This document shows positions 8,209 to 16,840 of a DNA stretch of 58,864 nt, one piece after another. The notes beneath the pieces are model-generated. The model did no database searches. It was not told where the DNA came from and saw only the letters and a program-made list of their open reading frames with translations. A program made the position numbers and the translations under genes. Positions within the stretch are counted from its first letter, which is position 1, and the number at the start of each line of letters is the position of its first letter. The stretch comes from a bacterium. GTDB lineage: Bacteria; Bacteroidota; Bacteroidia; NS11-12g; UBA9320. The stretch lies in NCBI GenBank assembly GCA_018223105.1, contig JAAEYY010000003.1, positions 101,268 through 160,131 of the forward strand, given 5' to 3'.

Positions 8209-10002
8209 TCATATTTCCTCTTCTTCCATCTGCACCAATTGCTTTGAATACAGTTCAAAGTATTCTCCATTGTTGTCCATCAGCTCTTTGTGATTCCCGC
8301 TCTCTATTATTGAGCCCTGATCGAGAAAAATGATTTGATCTGCATCCTGAACAGATGATATTCTATGACTAATATTTATAAAGGTTGCTCCTTGACTTAA
8401 TTGACCCAACGCTGACTTAATTTTCACTTCTGTTTTAGTATCTACGGCTGATAAGCCATCATCTATCAACAGAATTTGCGGTTCTTTTATTAAGGCACGG
8501 GCAATTGCAGTTCGCTGTTTTTGACCGCCTGATAAGGTGATTCCTCGTTCACCCAGAATGGTCTCCAGTTTTTTAGGAAACTTCTCTATTTCTTCATCTA
8601 ATGAAGCGGCTTCAATGGCCATATCCAGATTCTTGATATCGGCTGCTGTATTTATTCCAAATAGAATATTATCCTTTATACTTTCAGAAAACAGAAAGAT
8701 ATCCTGTGAAACGTAGCCAAAGAGTCTTCTAAGCGCAGTTCTTTCATACTCGTGAATTGATACACCATCAATGAGAATTTCGCCTTTCACGGGTTCATAT
8801 ATCCCCATTAGTAGCTTGGCAATACTTGATTTGCCGCTACCTGTGGTTCCAATTATTCCAAACTTGGAGCCTGCCGGAATAGTAAAACTTATATCCTTCA
8901 AGACATATTCATCTTCCTCTTTATATCGGAACCAGACATTTTTAAATTCAATTCCCTTCTCCAATTTATCTAAGGTTTTTAAACCTTCATTTCTATCTGG
9001 TTCTACTGAAAGAAACTCTGTAATTCTCGCCATAGATGCAGCGGCTCTCTGTATTAATGAAGTAATGTATCCTAGCGAAGCTACAGGCCAAGTTAGCATA
9101 TAAACATAAATTACGAACTCTGCGATATTACCAAGGGTGAAGGTATCGTTTATCACGGCCTTACCACCTGAATACACTGTAATAAGAACGCTCATCCCCA
9201 CTAAGCCCATTACGGCCGGCATAAACCAAGCATTGATCTTCACCAGGCTCATATTGGTTTCCTTATACTCCTCTGCCTCTTTGGTGAAATCTCGTTCAAA
9301 GTCTTTTTCTGCTGCAAAAGCTTTAATCACCTGAATTCCACTGAAACTCTCCTGCGCCATTGAAGTGAGGCCTGATAATTTCTTTTGAATTCGATCACTG
9401 CGTTTATTCATAGCATCTGAAACCAAATAAATAGTGATGGCCAGAATAGGAAGTGGTATCAATACCAATAAGGTTAATCTAGTATTAACGTAGAACATAA
9501 GGCTGAGCACCATTGTGATCATGAAAAAGAGGTTGATGGCATACATTACGGCCGGTCCGGCAAAATCTCTTACCCTTGATACATCCTCACTAATTCGATT
9601 CATCAAATCTCCTGTGTAGTTCGAACCGTAGAATCGCTGTCCTAAATTTTGATAATGTTTAAATATTTGATTTTTAAGATCGAATTCAATGTATCGCGAC
9701 ATTACAATGATGGTCTGTCGCATGAAATACATAAAGATCCCTTTAATGATGGCACTAACCACAATTAAAGCACCAAAAAATAAAGCTACTTTTTCAGGCG
9801 ACTCAAAGAATTCATAAAGATCTTTCAAGTACTTTGGCGCCGGCTCATTATACAATAAACTCGCGATACTATTCACTGCCTCCCTTACTATAGGAGGAAT
9901 AAATACTGCGAATAAGTTCGACAGAATAATAAATACCATCCCTGCAAATAGGTATCGCTTGTATTTCAGGAAATTAGCCTTTAAGTGTAATAATGCTTTC
10001 AA
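8209..10002 (-). CDS. ABC exporter (MsbA/multidrug type) with an Asp in Walker B
   Basis: 597 residues, a half-transporter with fused domains: six transmembrane helices over about 1-320, then the ATPase domain. Walker A is GTTGSGKSS, the signature is LSGGQKQRTAIARAL, and the switch His is in INISHRISS. Walker B reads ILLIDDGLSAVD, so the residue normally the catalytic glutamate is aspartate. That substitution is known from the degenerate subunit of heterodimeric exporters (BmrC/TM287 type), yet no partner half-transporter is in the window. TTG at 10002 is the best start. Substrate is unknown: lipid, drug or peptide export are all possible. Confidence 0.9.
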   Translation of the reverse strand: MKALLHLKANFLKYKRYLFAGMVFIILSNLFAVFIPPIVREAVNSIASLLYNEPAPKYLKDLYEFFESPEKVALFFGALIVVSAIIKGIFMYFMRQTIIVMSRYIEFDLKNQIFKHYQNLGQRFYGSNYTGDLMNRISEDVSRVRDFAGPAVMYAINLFFMITMVLSLMFYVNTRLTLLVLIPLPILAITIYLVSDAMNKRSDRIQKKLSGLTSMAQESFSGIQVIKAFAAEKDFERDFTKEAEEYKETNMSLVKINAWFMPAVMGLVGMSVLITVYSGGKAVINDTFTLGNIAEFVIYVYMLTWPVASLGYITSLIQRAAASMARITEFLSVEPDRNEGLKTLDKLEKGIEFKNVWFRYKEEDEYVLKDISFTIPAGSKFGIIGTTGSGKSSIAKLLMGIYEPVKGEILIDGVSIHEYERTALRRLFGYVSQDIFLFSESIKDNILFGINTAADIKNLDMAIEAASLDEEIEKFPKKLETILGERGITLSGGQKQRTAIARALIKEPQILLIDDGLSAVDTKTEVKIKSALGQLSQGATFINISHRISSVQDADQIIFLDQGSIIESGNHKELMDNNGEYFELYSKQLVQMEEEEI

Positions 10003-10011
10003 TATCTAGAG

Positions 10012-10040
10012 TTGTTATGTAATCAAAAAAACTAAATTTG
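10012..10040 (+). promoter_or_regulatory. Bacteroidota-type promoter of leucine dehydrogenase gene
   Basis: TTG at 10012-10014, an 18-base spacer and TAAATTTG at 10033-10040, a perfect -7 box. The ATG at 10077 is 37 bases further on. The promoter lies in the divergent gap between the ABC exporter gene and the dehydrogenase gene. Confidence 0.6.
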
Positions 10041-10076
10041 CGCCAAAATTAAGCTTCCTTTAAGGATTTACGAACT

Positions 10077-11177
10077 ATGACAACAGCAACTGTACCTTCT
10101 CTTAATACAGAATTTGAAGTTTTTTCTAAATTAGAAACAAACGATCATGAGCAAATTGTTTTCTGTAATGACAATTCTACCGGTTTAAAAGCAATTATTG
10201 CGGTACATAATACGGTTTTAGGTCCCGGTTTAGGGGGCACTAGAATGTGGCACTACGGCACAGAGCAGGAAGCATTGCACGATGTATTAAGACTTTCTAG
10301 AGGTATGACCTATAAAGCTGCAATTTCCGGGTTAAACCTCGGAGGTGCTAAAGCTGTAATTATTGGCGACAGCAAAGTTCACAAGACTGAAGCCCTAATG
10401 AGAAAGTTTGGAAGATTTGTTGAAAACCTTAACGGTAAATACATCACTGCCGAAGATGTTGGAACCACTACTAAGGATATGGAATATGTAAACATGGAGA
10501 CAAACCACGTTGTGGGTCTTCCTGAAAGTCGCGGTGGTGGTGGAGATCCTTCCCCTGTTACCGCATACGGTGTTTACATGGGAATAAAAGCCTCTGCAAA
10601 GAAAGCCTATGGCAGCGATCAGCTCGGTGGTAAGAAAGTAGCCGTTCAGGGCATTGGTAAGGTTGGAATGCATCTTGTTGAGCTTTTACATCAAGAAGGA
10701 GCTGAAATTTATGTGAGCGACATCAACGAAGAAAACCTAAAAGCTGCAAGCAGAAATTTCGGGGTTCATGTTGTTAATGGAGATGATATTTACGCTTTAC
10801 CGGTAGACATCTTTGCACCATGTGCATTAGGAGCTATCTTGAATACAGAAAACATTAATGCCCTAAACTGTAACATTGTTGCGGGTGCAGCTAATAATCA
10901 GCTAGCAAATGAAGACCAACACGGTCCCATGATCAGAGAAAAAGGTATTCTTTACGCTCCTGATTTCTTGATCAATGCAGGAGGTCTAATTAACGTTTAC
11001 TCTGAGCATACCGGGTACAATAGAGATAATGCAATGAGAGATACTGAGAATATCTACAATACCACTTTAGAGATTTTCTCATTGGCAGAAGAAAAAGACA
11101 TCCATACACAACATGCGGCAACAATTCTTGCTGAAAAACGTGTTCAGGATATTTTAAAGGTTAGATCCACTTACTAA
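10077..11177 (+). CDS. Leucine (Glu/Leu/Phe/Val) dehydrogenase
   Basis: 366 residues, the standard length for leucine dehydrogenase, which reversibly deaminates branched-chain amino acids to keto acids with NAD+. The N-terminal catalytic domain has GPGLGGTRMW, then GMTYKAAISGLNLGGAKAV carrying the substrate-binding and catalytic lysines, and TAEDVGTT. The C-terminal Rossmann domain has VAVQGIGKVGMHLVELL and an Asp at the end of the next strand (YVSDINEE), typical of NAD preference. AANNQLA and DFLINAGGLINV complete the signature. It likely feeds leucine, isoleucine and valine catabolism or branched fatty-acid precursors. It may be cotranscribed with the next gene (gap nine bases). Confidence 0.95.
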   Translation: MTTATVPSLNTEFEVFSKLETNDHEQIVFCNDNSTGLKAIIAVHNTVLGPGLGGTRMWHYGTEQEALHDVLRLSRGMTYKAAISGLNLGGAKAVIIGDSKVHKTEALMRKFGRFVENLNGKYITAEDVGTTTKDMEYVNMETNHVVGLPESRGGGGDPSPVTAYGVYMGIKASAKKAYGSDQLGGKKVAVQGIGKVGMHLVELLHQEGAEIYVSDINEENLKAASRNFGVHVVNGDDIYALPVDIFAPCALGAILNTENINALNCNIVAGAANNQLANEDQHGPMIREKGILYAPDFLINAGGLINVYSEHTGYNRDNAMRDTENIYNTTLEIFSLAEEKDIHTQHAATILAEKRVQDILKVRSTY

Positions 11178-11186
11178 TTTACAATT

Positions 11187-12041
11187 ATGATAGAGCGCTT
11201 AAAGCGACTTTATAAATTGCTGAATCCTAATCAGCAAAAAGTGATATTGGAATATCCGCTTGATTTAAAAGCTAGATATTCTCAACCTTATCATCAAGGT
11301 TTATTTGATATCATCCAAAAAGGAAATTCAGATTATGCTGAATTGCTTCAAAAGTTTAATGCTCATATTGATTTTTTTAAATCGGTAAAGAACTTAAACG
11401 AACTAGACAGCAATGATGTTAATTCTCCAAGTTGGAACAATGGCTATCTGCCGGGACTGGATGTAATTTCCTTATATGGAATAATATCTGAATACAAACC
11501 TTCTAAATATGTAGAAATTGGATCAGGAAACTCTACTAAAATTGCAAGAAAAGCAATTGAGGCTGGGAATCTTGAGACAAAAATTCACAGTATAGATCCA
11601 TATCCAAGAGCTGAAATTGATCAATTAAGTGATGTTTGTGAAAGGACTACAATTGATAAGGCGGATTTATCTGTATTTGATGGTTTAGGTGAAAACGATA
11701 TTGTATATGTAGACAACTCTCATGTATGCTTTCCAAACTCTGACGTAACAGTATTTTTCCTTGATATTTTACCTAGATTGAAGCCGGGAGTAATTGTGCA
11801 TGTACATGATATTTATATCCCATACGACTATCCTGATTTCATGATAGAACGATATTACTCTGAGCAGTATTTGCTCATGACATATCTTATCAATGCAAAA
11901 AATTACAAGGTGATTTGTCCAAATTACTACATCTTTGAGCAAAAGAGTCTCCTCCACCACTTAGATCCTATTTGGGATGCTATTAAAGAGAAAAAGGTAG
12001 AGAAACACGGAGGTTCTTTTTGGTTCAGGATAACGGACTAA
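11187..12041 (+). CDS. Class I SAM methyltransferase-like protein
   Basis: 284 residues. The centre has the glycine-rich motif I YVEIGSGNSTKIARKA (about 110-125), then an acidic strand end in HSIDPYPRAEID, and VYVDNSHVCF/HVHDIYIPYDYP in the places of later methyltransferase motifs. These suggest a Rossmann-fold SAM-dependent enzyme of the Methyltransf_24 type, often found in surface-sugar or secondary-metabolite clusters. The first 100 residues are helical and not assigned. Its stop overlaps the ATG of the next, GT-C-like, membrane protein as TAATG, so the pair is probably coupled and may act on a common glycan. Substrate unknown. Confidence 0.75.
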   Translation: MIERLKRLYKLLNPNQQKVILEYPLDLKARYSQPYHQGLFDIIQKGNSDYAELLQKFNAHIDFFKSVKNLNELDSNDVNSPSWNNGYLPGLDVISLYGIISEYKPSKYVEIGSGNSTKIARKAIEAGNLETKIHSIDPYPRAEIDQLSDVCERTTIDKADLSVFDGLGENDIVYVDNSHVCFPNSDVTVFFLDILPRLKPGVIVHVHDIYIPYDYPDFMIERYYSEQYLLMTYLINAKNYKVICPNYYIFEQKSLLHHLDPIWDAIKEKKVEKHGGSFWFRITD

Positions 12042-13492
12042 TGCTCTTTGTAGACGACAGATCAGAAAAACGCTTTATTTATTTCTGTAGTGCATTGGTG
12101 GCACTGCTGCTATTCGCTCTATTTCAAGCCGGAAAAGGCATAGAGGGTGGCATGGACAGCTACAATCATTACCTTATCTCGAAATATAGTTGGCAGCATC
12201 CTAAATTGTTGCTCGACAACTGGGGCAAACCGATATATTCTCTATTGTATTCACCTCTAGCTCAGATTGGCTTGAAGGGACTTGTGGCACTCAACATTTT
12301 ATGCTTAGTTGGGTCTGCACTATTAAGCTATAGAACAGCTTTAAACCTAGGTATTAAGTACGCATTTATAGTTTTTGTAATGGTGCTTTTGTGTCCGATT
12401 TTTCTAGACAATGTTATTTCGGGACTAACAGAACCTTTGAGTGCATTTTTACTGAGTCTTGTACTCTTCTTGCTCAGTAAAAAATCAAATATTGCCGCTG
12501 CAGTTGTCGCGGGATTCCTACCCTACGCAAGGTCAGAAGGGTTTGTAATTCTAGCATTGATAATATTCTACCAGATTGTAATTCAAAAACAGTATAAGTC
12601 ATTGCTATTCCTTCTAGCGGGAAGTGTGTTTTTTAATATTCTGGGGTGGATCATTGAGGGTGAACCCTTGTGGATTTTCAGCTCTAACCCCTATTTGAAG
12701 GTGGGTTTCGACGCAAGTAATAATCTTTACGGAAGTGGCCCCTGGTATCATTACCTGAGATGGTCTCATATTATTTTTGGTTATGTTGGAAGTTTACTTT
12801 TAGGTATAGGAGCAGTATTTACAGTCTTGCGGTATTTCAAATTCCCAAAAGACTTCCAAAAGCAACAGCTATTCTATCTAATTTTAGGGATTCTAGCCGG
12901 CTATTATGCAGCACATTCAGTACTTTGGTGGCAAGGTTGGATGGGATCAGCCGGTCTGATTAGGGTGATACTTGTTGTGGCGCCTTGCGCGGCAATTCTG
13001 GCCGGATTAGGATTGGAAATCTTACTGCAGAAATCAAGTAAAATAATTACCAACCTTATTCTGCTTGCAGTGCTAGGGAATTTCATTTATGCCCCGATCA
13101 AATATTATTCTTATAAATATCCTTTAGATATCTCATCTGAACAGAAATTGTATACTGAAATGTATACATGGTTGAATCAGCAGGACTATGAAGATAGGCC
13201 ATGGGCTTACATGTACCCTTATCTCAGCATTATCGCCGATAGAGACCCCTGGAACAGAGATGAGCACGAGGAGCTATGGAAGACTTCACTCCCCTATTAC
13301 AAGAAAGGAACTATTTTGATTTGGGACGGGCATTTTGGTCCAAATGAAGCCGGAATAGAAATATCCGATCTTTTAAATACCGATGAATATGTGCTTCTTC
13401 AACATTTCACTCCCGCTGAAAAGACCATAACATTAAATAATCATGAATTTGAGATATATGTTTTCGAAAAACTGACCGAAAGTGAAAGCTAA
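12041..13492 (+). CDS. Multi-membrane-spanning GT-C-like glycosyltransferase
   Basis: About 483 residues from the ATG at 12041, which overlaps the preceding stop (TAATG). A TTG at 12020 would add seven residues but is less attractive. Roughly ten membrane segments follow a short cytoplasmic start, for example FIYFCSALVALLLFALF. The first loop has GGMDSYNHYLISKYSWQHP, an acidic loop in the position where GT-C enzymes keep their catalytic Asp, and a soluble domain of about 120 residues closes the protein. This architecture fits polyprenyl-phosphate-sugar-dependent glycosyltransferases, but family membership is by layout rather than a diagnostic motif. Confidence 0.65.
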   Translation: MLFVDDRSEKRFIYFCSALVALLLFALFQAGKGIEGGMDSYNHYLISKYSWQHPKLLLDNWGKPIYSLLYSPLAQIGLKGLVALNILCLVGSALLSYRTALNLGIKYAFIVFVMVLLCPIFLDNVISGLTEPLSAFLLSLVLFLLSKKSNIAAAVVAGFLPYARSEGFVILALIIFYQIVIQKQYKSLLFLLAGSVFFNILGWIIEGEPLWIFSSNPYLKVGFDASNNLYGSGPWYHYLRWSHIIFGYVGSLLLGIGAVFTVLRYFKFPKDFQKQQLFYLILGILAGYYAAHSVLWWQGWMGSAGLIRVILVVAPCAAILAGLGLEILLQKSSKIITNLILLAVLGNFIYAPIKYYSYKYPLDISSEQKLYTEMYTWLNQQDYEDRPWAYMYPYLSIIADRDPWNRDEHEELWKTSLPYYKKGTILIWDGHFGPNEAGIEISDLLNTDEYVLLQHFTPAEKTITLNNHEFEIYVFEKLTESES

Positions 13493-13495
13493 TTT

Positions 13496-13503
13496 TATAT
13501 TTG
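13496..13503 (+). promoter_or_regulatory. Putative -7 element (TATATTTG) for nusB
   Basis: TATATTTG matches TANNTTTG exactly and sits 16 bases before the ATG at 13520 that starts the conserved NusB N-terminus. No TTTG is seen at the -33 distance. Its presence supports 13520, not the downstream TTG, as the original nusB start. Confidence 0.5.
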
Positions 13504-13519
13504 CCCCCTATCTCGTTCT

Positions 13520-13612
13520 ATGCTAAACAGACGTCTTATAAGAATCAAAGTTTTTCAGGCATTATTCAGTGAATTTGTCGATGATGAATTAATTGTACGT
13601 TAACTGGTTTAA
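13520..13612 (+). pseudogene. nusB: 5' fragment of nusB ending in two in-frame stops
   Basis: From ATG 13520 the frame reads MLNRRLIRIKVFQALFSEF, the conserved Bacteroidota NusB N-terminus, and runs on for 27 codons. It then meets TAA at 13601-13603 and again at 13610-13612 (TAA-CTG-GTT-TAA). Past these the same frame is open and continues as NusB to 14455. With both stops read as sense codons the protein would be 311 residues, normal for this group. Either the gene is genuinely broken here, the sequence has errors, or the two halves are translated separately. Confidence 0.75.
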
Positions 13613-13660
13613 AAATCCCGAAATTCAATACTTGGTATTGAACAACATTTTCTTGGAGTT

Positions 13661-14455
13661 TTGGCATTTCTGCCTGAATTCTGCCATTTTATCGCCACCG
13701 AACACAACCCATCAGACTATAAATTTAAAACTACCGAGGACGATAAAAAGGTATTTGAGCTTATTGCAGAAAACAAGTTTGTAGAGGAAATCCAATCTGA
13801 CCCTGATCTAAAGAGATACCTGGACAAACCGGTTATTCGCTGGGCCGATGAAAAGGATATGATGTTTATGATGTATAAAATCATCAAGAAACACGACCAT
13901 TTCATTGAAATCAAAGAATCTACAGACGAGGACCGAGATTTTTCTTTTGGTAAATTTCTATACAAGTACCTCATAAAAGAATCTGTTGAATTTGAGCAGA
14001 TGATGGAAGAGAAAAACATTGTTTGGTACGATGAAAAAATTCCAATTTTAAAAAACCTGGAGCGCTTGTTCGAGCATTATGAAAAGTCGGGTGAAATTAA
14101 GATCCCCGAGCTTTCAAAAGACTTGGATGAAGATTTGGAATTTGCAGAGCAGCTGATTGAACAGTACCTTAAAAACAAAGGAGAACTGGTAGAAACCATC
14201 AATGAAAATACTCCGGGCTGGGATAGTGAACGAATCACTAAGATTGACTTTGTTTTAATGTGCATGGCCCTCTGTGAATTCAAGTATATGCCATACGTAC
14301 CGGTAAAAGTTACGATTAACGAATACATCGAAATTGCCAAAATGTACAGTACTCCACAGAGTTCAAAATTTGTGAATGGTACCTTGGATAAGATCCTGAA
14401 AGAATGGCAAAACGAAGGTCTAATAAATAAATCCGGAAGAGGATTAATAGGTTAA
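13661..14455 (+). CDS. nusB: Transcription antitermination/16S processing factor NusB, main part
   Basis: 264 residues from a TTG, the first usable start after two in-frame stop codons; the open frame reaches back to 13613. The C-terminal third is the classic NusB domain: SERITKIDFVLMCMALCEF, YVPVKVTINEYIEIAKMYSTP, KFVNGTLDKIL. In Bacteroidota NusB is a long form of about 310 residues, and this part contains all but the first 45 or so. NusB binds boxA RNA with NusE (S10) to promote rRNA antitermination. Without the N-terminal helix (MLNRRLIRIKVFQ) the RNA-binding surface may be incomplete, so activity is uncertain. Neighbours yajC and coaE downstream are a common Bacteroidota order. Confidence 0.85.
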   Translation: MAFLPEFCHFIATEHNPSDYKFKTTEDDKKVFELIAENKFVEEIQSDPDLKRYLDKPVIRWADEKDMMFMMYKIIKKHDHFIEIKESTDEDRDFSFGKFLYKYLIKESVEFEQMMEEKNIVWYDEKIPILKNLERLFEHYEKSGEIKIPELSKDLDEDLEFAEQLIEQYLKNKGELVETINENTPGWDSERITKIDFVLMCMALCEFKYMPYVPVKVTINEYIEIAKMYSTPQSSKFVNGTLDKILKEWQNEGLINKSGRGLIG

Positions 14456-14465
14456 GCTATTATTA

Positions 14466-14473
14466 TACCTTTG
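14466..14473 (+). promoter_or_regulatory. Putative -7 element (TACCTTTG) of the DUF1573-yajC-coaE genes
   Basis: TACCTTTG is a perfect TANNTTTG box ending five bases before the ATG at 14479. The predicted transcription start therefore falls on or next to the start codon. No convincing -33 TTTG is present at 18-20 bases. Confidence 0.5.
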
Positions 14474-14478
14474 CAATC

Positions 14479-14922
14479 ATGAAAAATTGGTTTATTCTAA
14501 TACTTGCTGCACTTGCATTTAGTGCATGTAATAACGGTGAAAGCAATGACGAGACAATTGCAGCAGATGCAATTGAAATCAAAGAAGGACAAGACAATCC
14601 TGAACCTCGATTTGAATGGTCTGAAACTGAGTGGGATTTCGGCACTATCGTAGATGGTGAACGAGTAGAACACACGTTCAGATTTAAGAATGTAGGAGAT
14701 GATGCACTTATCATTTCAAATGCAACTGCTTCTTGTGGATGTACCATTCCGGTTTGGCCTAAAAAACCAATACCTCCCGGAGAAACCGGTGAAATTAAAG
14801 TTGAGTTTAACAGTTCGGGTAAAAACGGCTATACAACAAAAGATGTAACCATCTTAGCAAACACAACTCCGGTTAAAACTATATTGAAAATTAAAGCTGA
14901 AGTTGTAAAAAATAAATCTTAA
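14479..14922 (+). CDS. DUF1573 lipoprotein
   Basis: 147 residues. A lipoprotein signal ends at Cys17 (LAFSAC), then an acidic linker, then one DUF1573 domain of about 100 residues with WDFGTIVDGERVEHTFRFKN, TASCGCTIP and PIPPGETGEIKVEFNSSGK. DUF1573 has an immunoglobulin-like fold related to HYDIN/ASH-type domains; the CGC motif could coordinate metal or form disulfides. The family is abundant in Bacteroidota and its exact role is not established. Its stop overlaps the yajC start (TAATG), so translation is probably coupled. Confidence 0.9.
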   Translation: MKNWFILILAALAFSACNNGESNDETIAADAIEIKEGQDNPEPRFEWSETEWDFGTIVDGERVEHTFRFKNVGDDALIISNATASCGCTIPVWPKKPIPPGETGEIKVEFNSSGKNGYTTKDVTILANTTPVKTILKIKAEVVKNKS

Positions 14923-15203
14923 TGGAATATTCATCGCTCATATTTTTAGTACTGTTTATCGCAGTATTCTATTTCTTAATTTTCCGACCACAAATCCAAA
15001 AAGCAAAAAAACAAAAAGAGTTTAAAGATGCTTTAAATAAAGGAGACAGAGTGGTAACTACCGGTGGTATTCACGGTAAGATTTTAGAAATGAAAGACCT
15101 TACTGTAACCCTAGACGTGGGTAATGGCGTGAAACTCAAAATTGATCGTTCCGCTATCAGTATGGAGGCATCGGAGTTGCTGAAGAATCAGGCTGAATCC
15201 TGA
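14922..15203 (+). CDS. yajC: Preprotein translocase accessory subunit YajC
   Basis: 93 residues, one N-terminal membrane helix (SLIFLVLFIAVFYFLIFRPQ) followed by a basic cytoplasmic domain: QKAKKQKEFKDALNKGDRVVTTGGIHGKI and KLKIDRSAI. This is the YajC signature. YajC associates with SecDF and the SecYEG channel. Start ATG 14922 shares its A with the preceding stop. secD and secF are not in the window. Confidence 0.95.
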   Translation: MEYSSLIFLVLFIAVFYFLIFRPQIQKAKKQKEFKDALNKGDRVVTTGGIHGKILEMKDLTVTLDVGNGVKLKIDRSAISMEASELLKNQAES

Positions 15204-15213
15204 TTATAACATT

Positions 15214-15837
15214 GTGCAACATTTAAGAATTGGCATAACAGGGGGAATAGGTGTAGGAAAATCTACGGTTTGTGAGATTTTTAAGAGGCTTGATGTGCCT
15301 GTATATGATGCCGATTCAAGGGCTAAGTGGCTCATGCAAAATGATGCTGTACTCAAACAATTAATAAAAGACGAGTTTGGTTGGGATGCCTATACCAGAG
15401 CAAACGAACTCAATAGAGAATATTTAGCGAAAATTGTGTTTAACAATACCGCTAAACTCGAGAAACTTAATTCTCTGGTTCATCCCAGAGTAGGTGAGGA
15501 TTACGAGAAATGGACACAGGAGCATCGAGATAAGCCATACTCTCTAAAAGAAGCAGCACTTTTGTTTGAAAGTAATTCGTACAAAAGCCTTCATAAGATC
15601 ATTGTGGTAACTTGTCCAATTGAGATGAGAATTGAGCGTATTGTAAAGCGCGATCATGTGAAACGCGAAGACATTTTGAAACGTATACAGAATCAAATGT
15701 CGGATAAAGAGCGTCTTCAGCTTGCCGATTATGTCATATTAAACGATGGTAAAAAATCTTTGATTGAACAATCCATCGCAATACACAGAGAAATCTTAGA
15801 ATTGCGAGAGAAAGAAGCAGTACCTTTGAAAGCCTGA
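15214..15837 (+). CDS. coaE: Dephospho-CoA kinase
   Basis: 207 residues, normal for CoaE, the last step of coenzyme A synthesis (3'-phosphorylation of dephospho-CoA with ATP). The P-loop is GITGGIGVGKST at the start; VPVYDADSRAKWLM holds the substrate-binding Asp, HPRVG the lid-region motif and YVILNDG the C-terminal nucleotide contact. The start is GTG at 15214, ten bases after yajC. Together with panB at 54.7 kb it gives this window two CoA-pathway enzymes, though the loci are far apart. Confidence 0.95.
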   Translation: MQHLRIGITGGIGVGKSTVCEIFKRLDVPVYDADSRAKWLMQNDAVLKQLIKDEFGWDAYTRANELNREYLAKIVFNNTAKLEKLNSLVHPRVGEDYEKWTQEHRDKPYSLKEAALLFESNSYKSLHKIIVVTCPIEMRIERIVKRDHVKREDILKRIQNQMSDKERLQLADYVILNDGKKSLIEQSIAIHREILELREKEAVPLKA

Positions 15838-15838
15838 T

Positions 15839-16336
15839 ATGAGTCGCTCACTAATCTTAAATCATCATGCTATAGGTCTAAAGTTAGATCGTATTGCATG
15901 GCAAATTGCAGAAGAACATTTCGGTAAAAAAGAAATAATAATGGTGGGCCTGAAAGATCGAGGTCTACAAGTTGCAGAAATGATTTATGCCAAGCTTCAA
16001 AAAATCACAGAAGCGCAAGTCACTTTAACATCGATTGAAATTGACAAATCTGCACCTTTAAGCAAAAGTCCGGTTTGGACAGATCAACCAAAACTCAGCG
16101 GAAAATCAGTGGTTTTAGTTGATGATGTTTTAAATTCAGGTATCACCTTGTCCGGCGTACTAATTGAGGTTTTAAAGCATAAGCCCAAATCCGTTAAAGT
16201 TGCAGTCTTGGCCAACAGAGACCACAAAGCATTTCCTGTTGAAGCTGATTTTGTAGGGATATCCTTGGCTACTACATTAAAAGAGCATCTTTCTTTTGTA
16301 GTGGAAAATAAGGAAATGTCTATTTATCTCGATTAA
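15839..16336 (+). CDS. Type I phosphoribosyltransferase-domain protein (PyrR-like)
   Basis: 165 residues with the PRPP-binding loop VVLVDDVLNSGIT at 91-103 and the flexible-loop region after MVGLKDRGLQVAEMI. The size and order match PyrR and small phosphoribosyltransferases, including the Bacteroidota group often annotated only as phosphoribosyltransferase. PyrR normally controls pyrimidine genes by binding RNA; there are no pyrimidine genes here, so uracil phosphoribosyltransferase activity or an unknown substrate is as likely. ATG 15839 starts one base after the coaE stop. Confidence 0.8.
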   Translation: MSRSLILNHHAIGLKLDRIAWQIAEEHFGKKEIIMVGLKDRGLQVAEMIYAKLQKITEAQVTLTSIEIDKSAPLSKSPVWTDQPKLSGKSVVLVDDVLNSGITLSGVLIEVLKHKPKSVKVAVLANRDHKAFPVEADFVGISLATTLKEHLSFVVENKEMSIYLD

Positions 16337-16338
16337 GC

Positions 16339-16794
16339 ATGAAGCTCGCAACTATTCTTATTGGAATTTGTTTCTTTTATTCATGTTCTCAGCCTACACC
16401 ATACACCATAGAATCTCTTCATTGGCTTGAAGGTAATTGGCAAATGATTACAGAGCAAGAAGATGAATCCGGGTTTGAGGTTTGGAAAATAAATGAGGAT
16501 TATTCACTCAGTGGTCTGGGCGTTAACATGAAGCTTGGAGACACCAGTTTTACGGAGTCTTTAGCTATTGTTGAACGCGACAGCACTCTTTTTTATATAG
16601 CAGAGGTAGATGAGAACCCGCAACCTACCTTGTTTCGTATAGATGAAGTTATAGAAAAAGGCTTTACCTGTGTGAATGAGAACCATGATTTTCCAAAGAA
16701 AATTAAATACATTTTAACAGATGAGAAGGAACTGGAAGTTGAAATAAGCGGAGATGATAAATCGTACACCTTCCGGTTTTACAAAAGCAAATAG
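16339..16794 (+). CDS. Small lipoprotein, DUF6265-like
   Basis: 151 residues with a lipoprotein signal ending at Cys16 (GICFFYSC). The mature part is predicted all-beta, beginning LHWLEGNWQM and including FTCVNENHDFPKKIKY, a pattern seen in the DUF6265 family of small lipocalin-like proteins. WLEGNW and the paired HDFP motif are the most recognisable elements. Ligand and role are unknown. It follows the phosphoribosyltransferase by two bases. Confidence 0.7.
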   Translation: MKLATILIGICFFYSCSQPTPYTIESLHWLEGNWQMITEQEDESGFEVWKINEDYSLSGLGVNMKLGDTSFTESLAIVERDSTLFYIAEVDENPQPTLFRIDEVIEKGFTCVNENHDFPKKIKYILTDEKELEVEISGDDKSYTFRFYKSK

Positions 16795-16840
16795 GCCCAT
16801 CAATCTGCACGATTTTATTCTTTTATACGTTAAGAAATCA

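Noticed and set aside
13593..13784. A separate small gene overlapping the nusB start
   Set aside because: This 63-residue frame lies in another frame over the interrupted nusB, resembles no family and lacks a good start, whereas the nusB frame shows clear NusB sequence on both sides.
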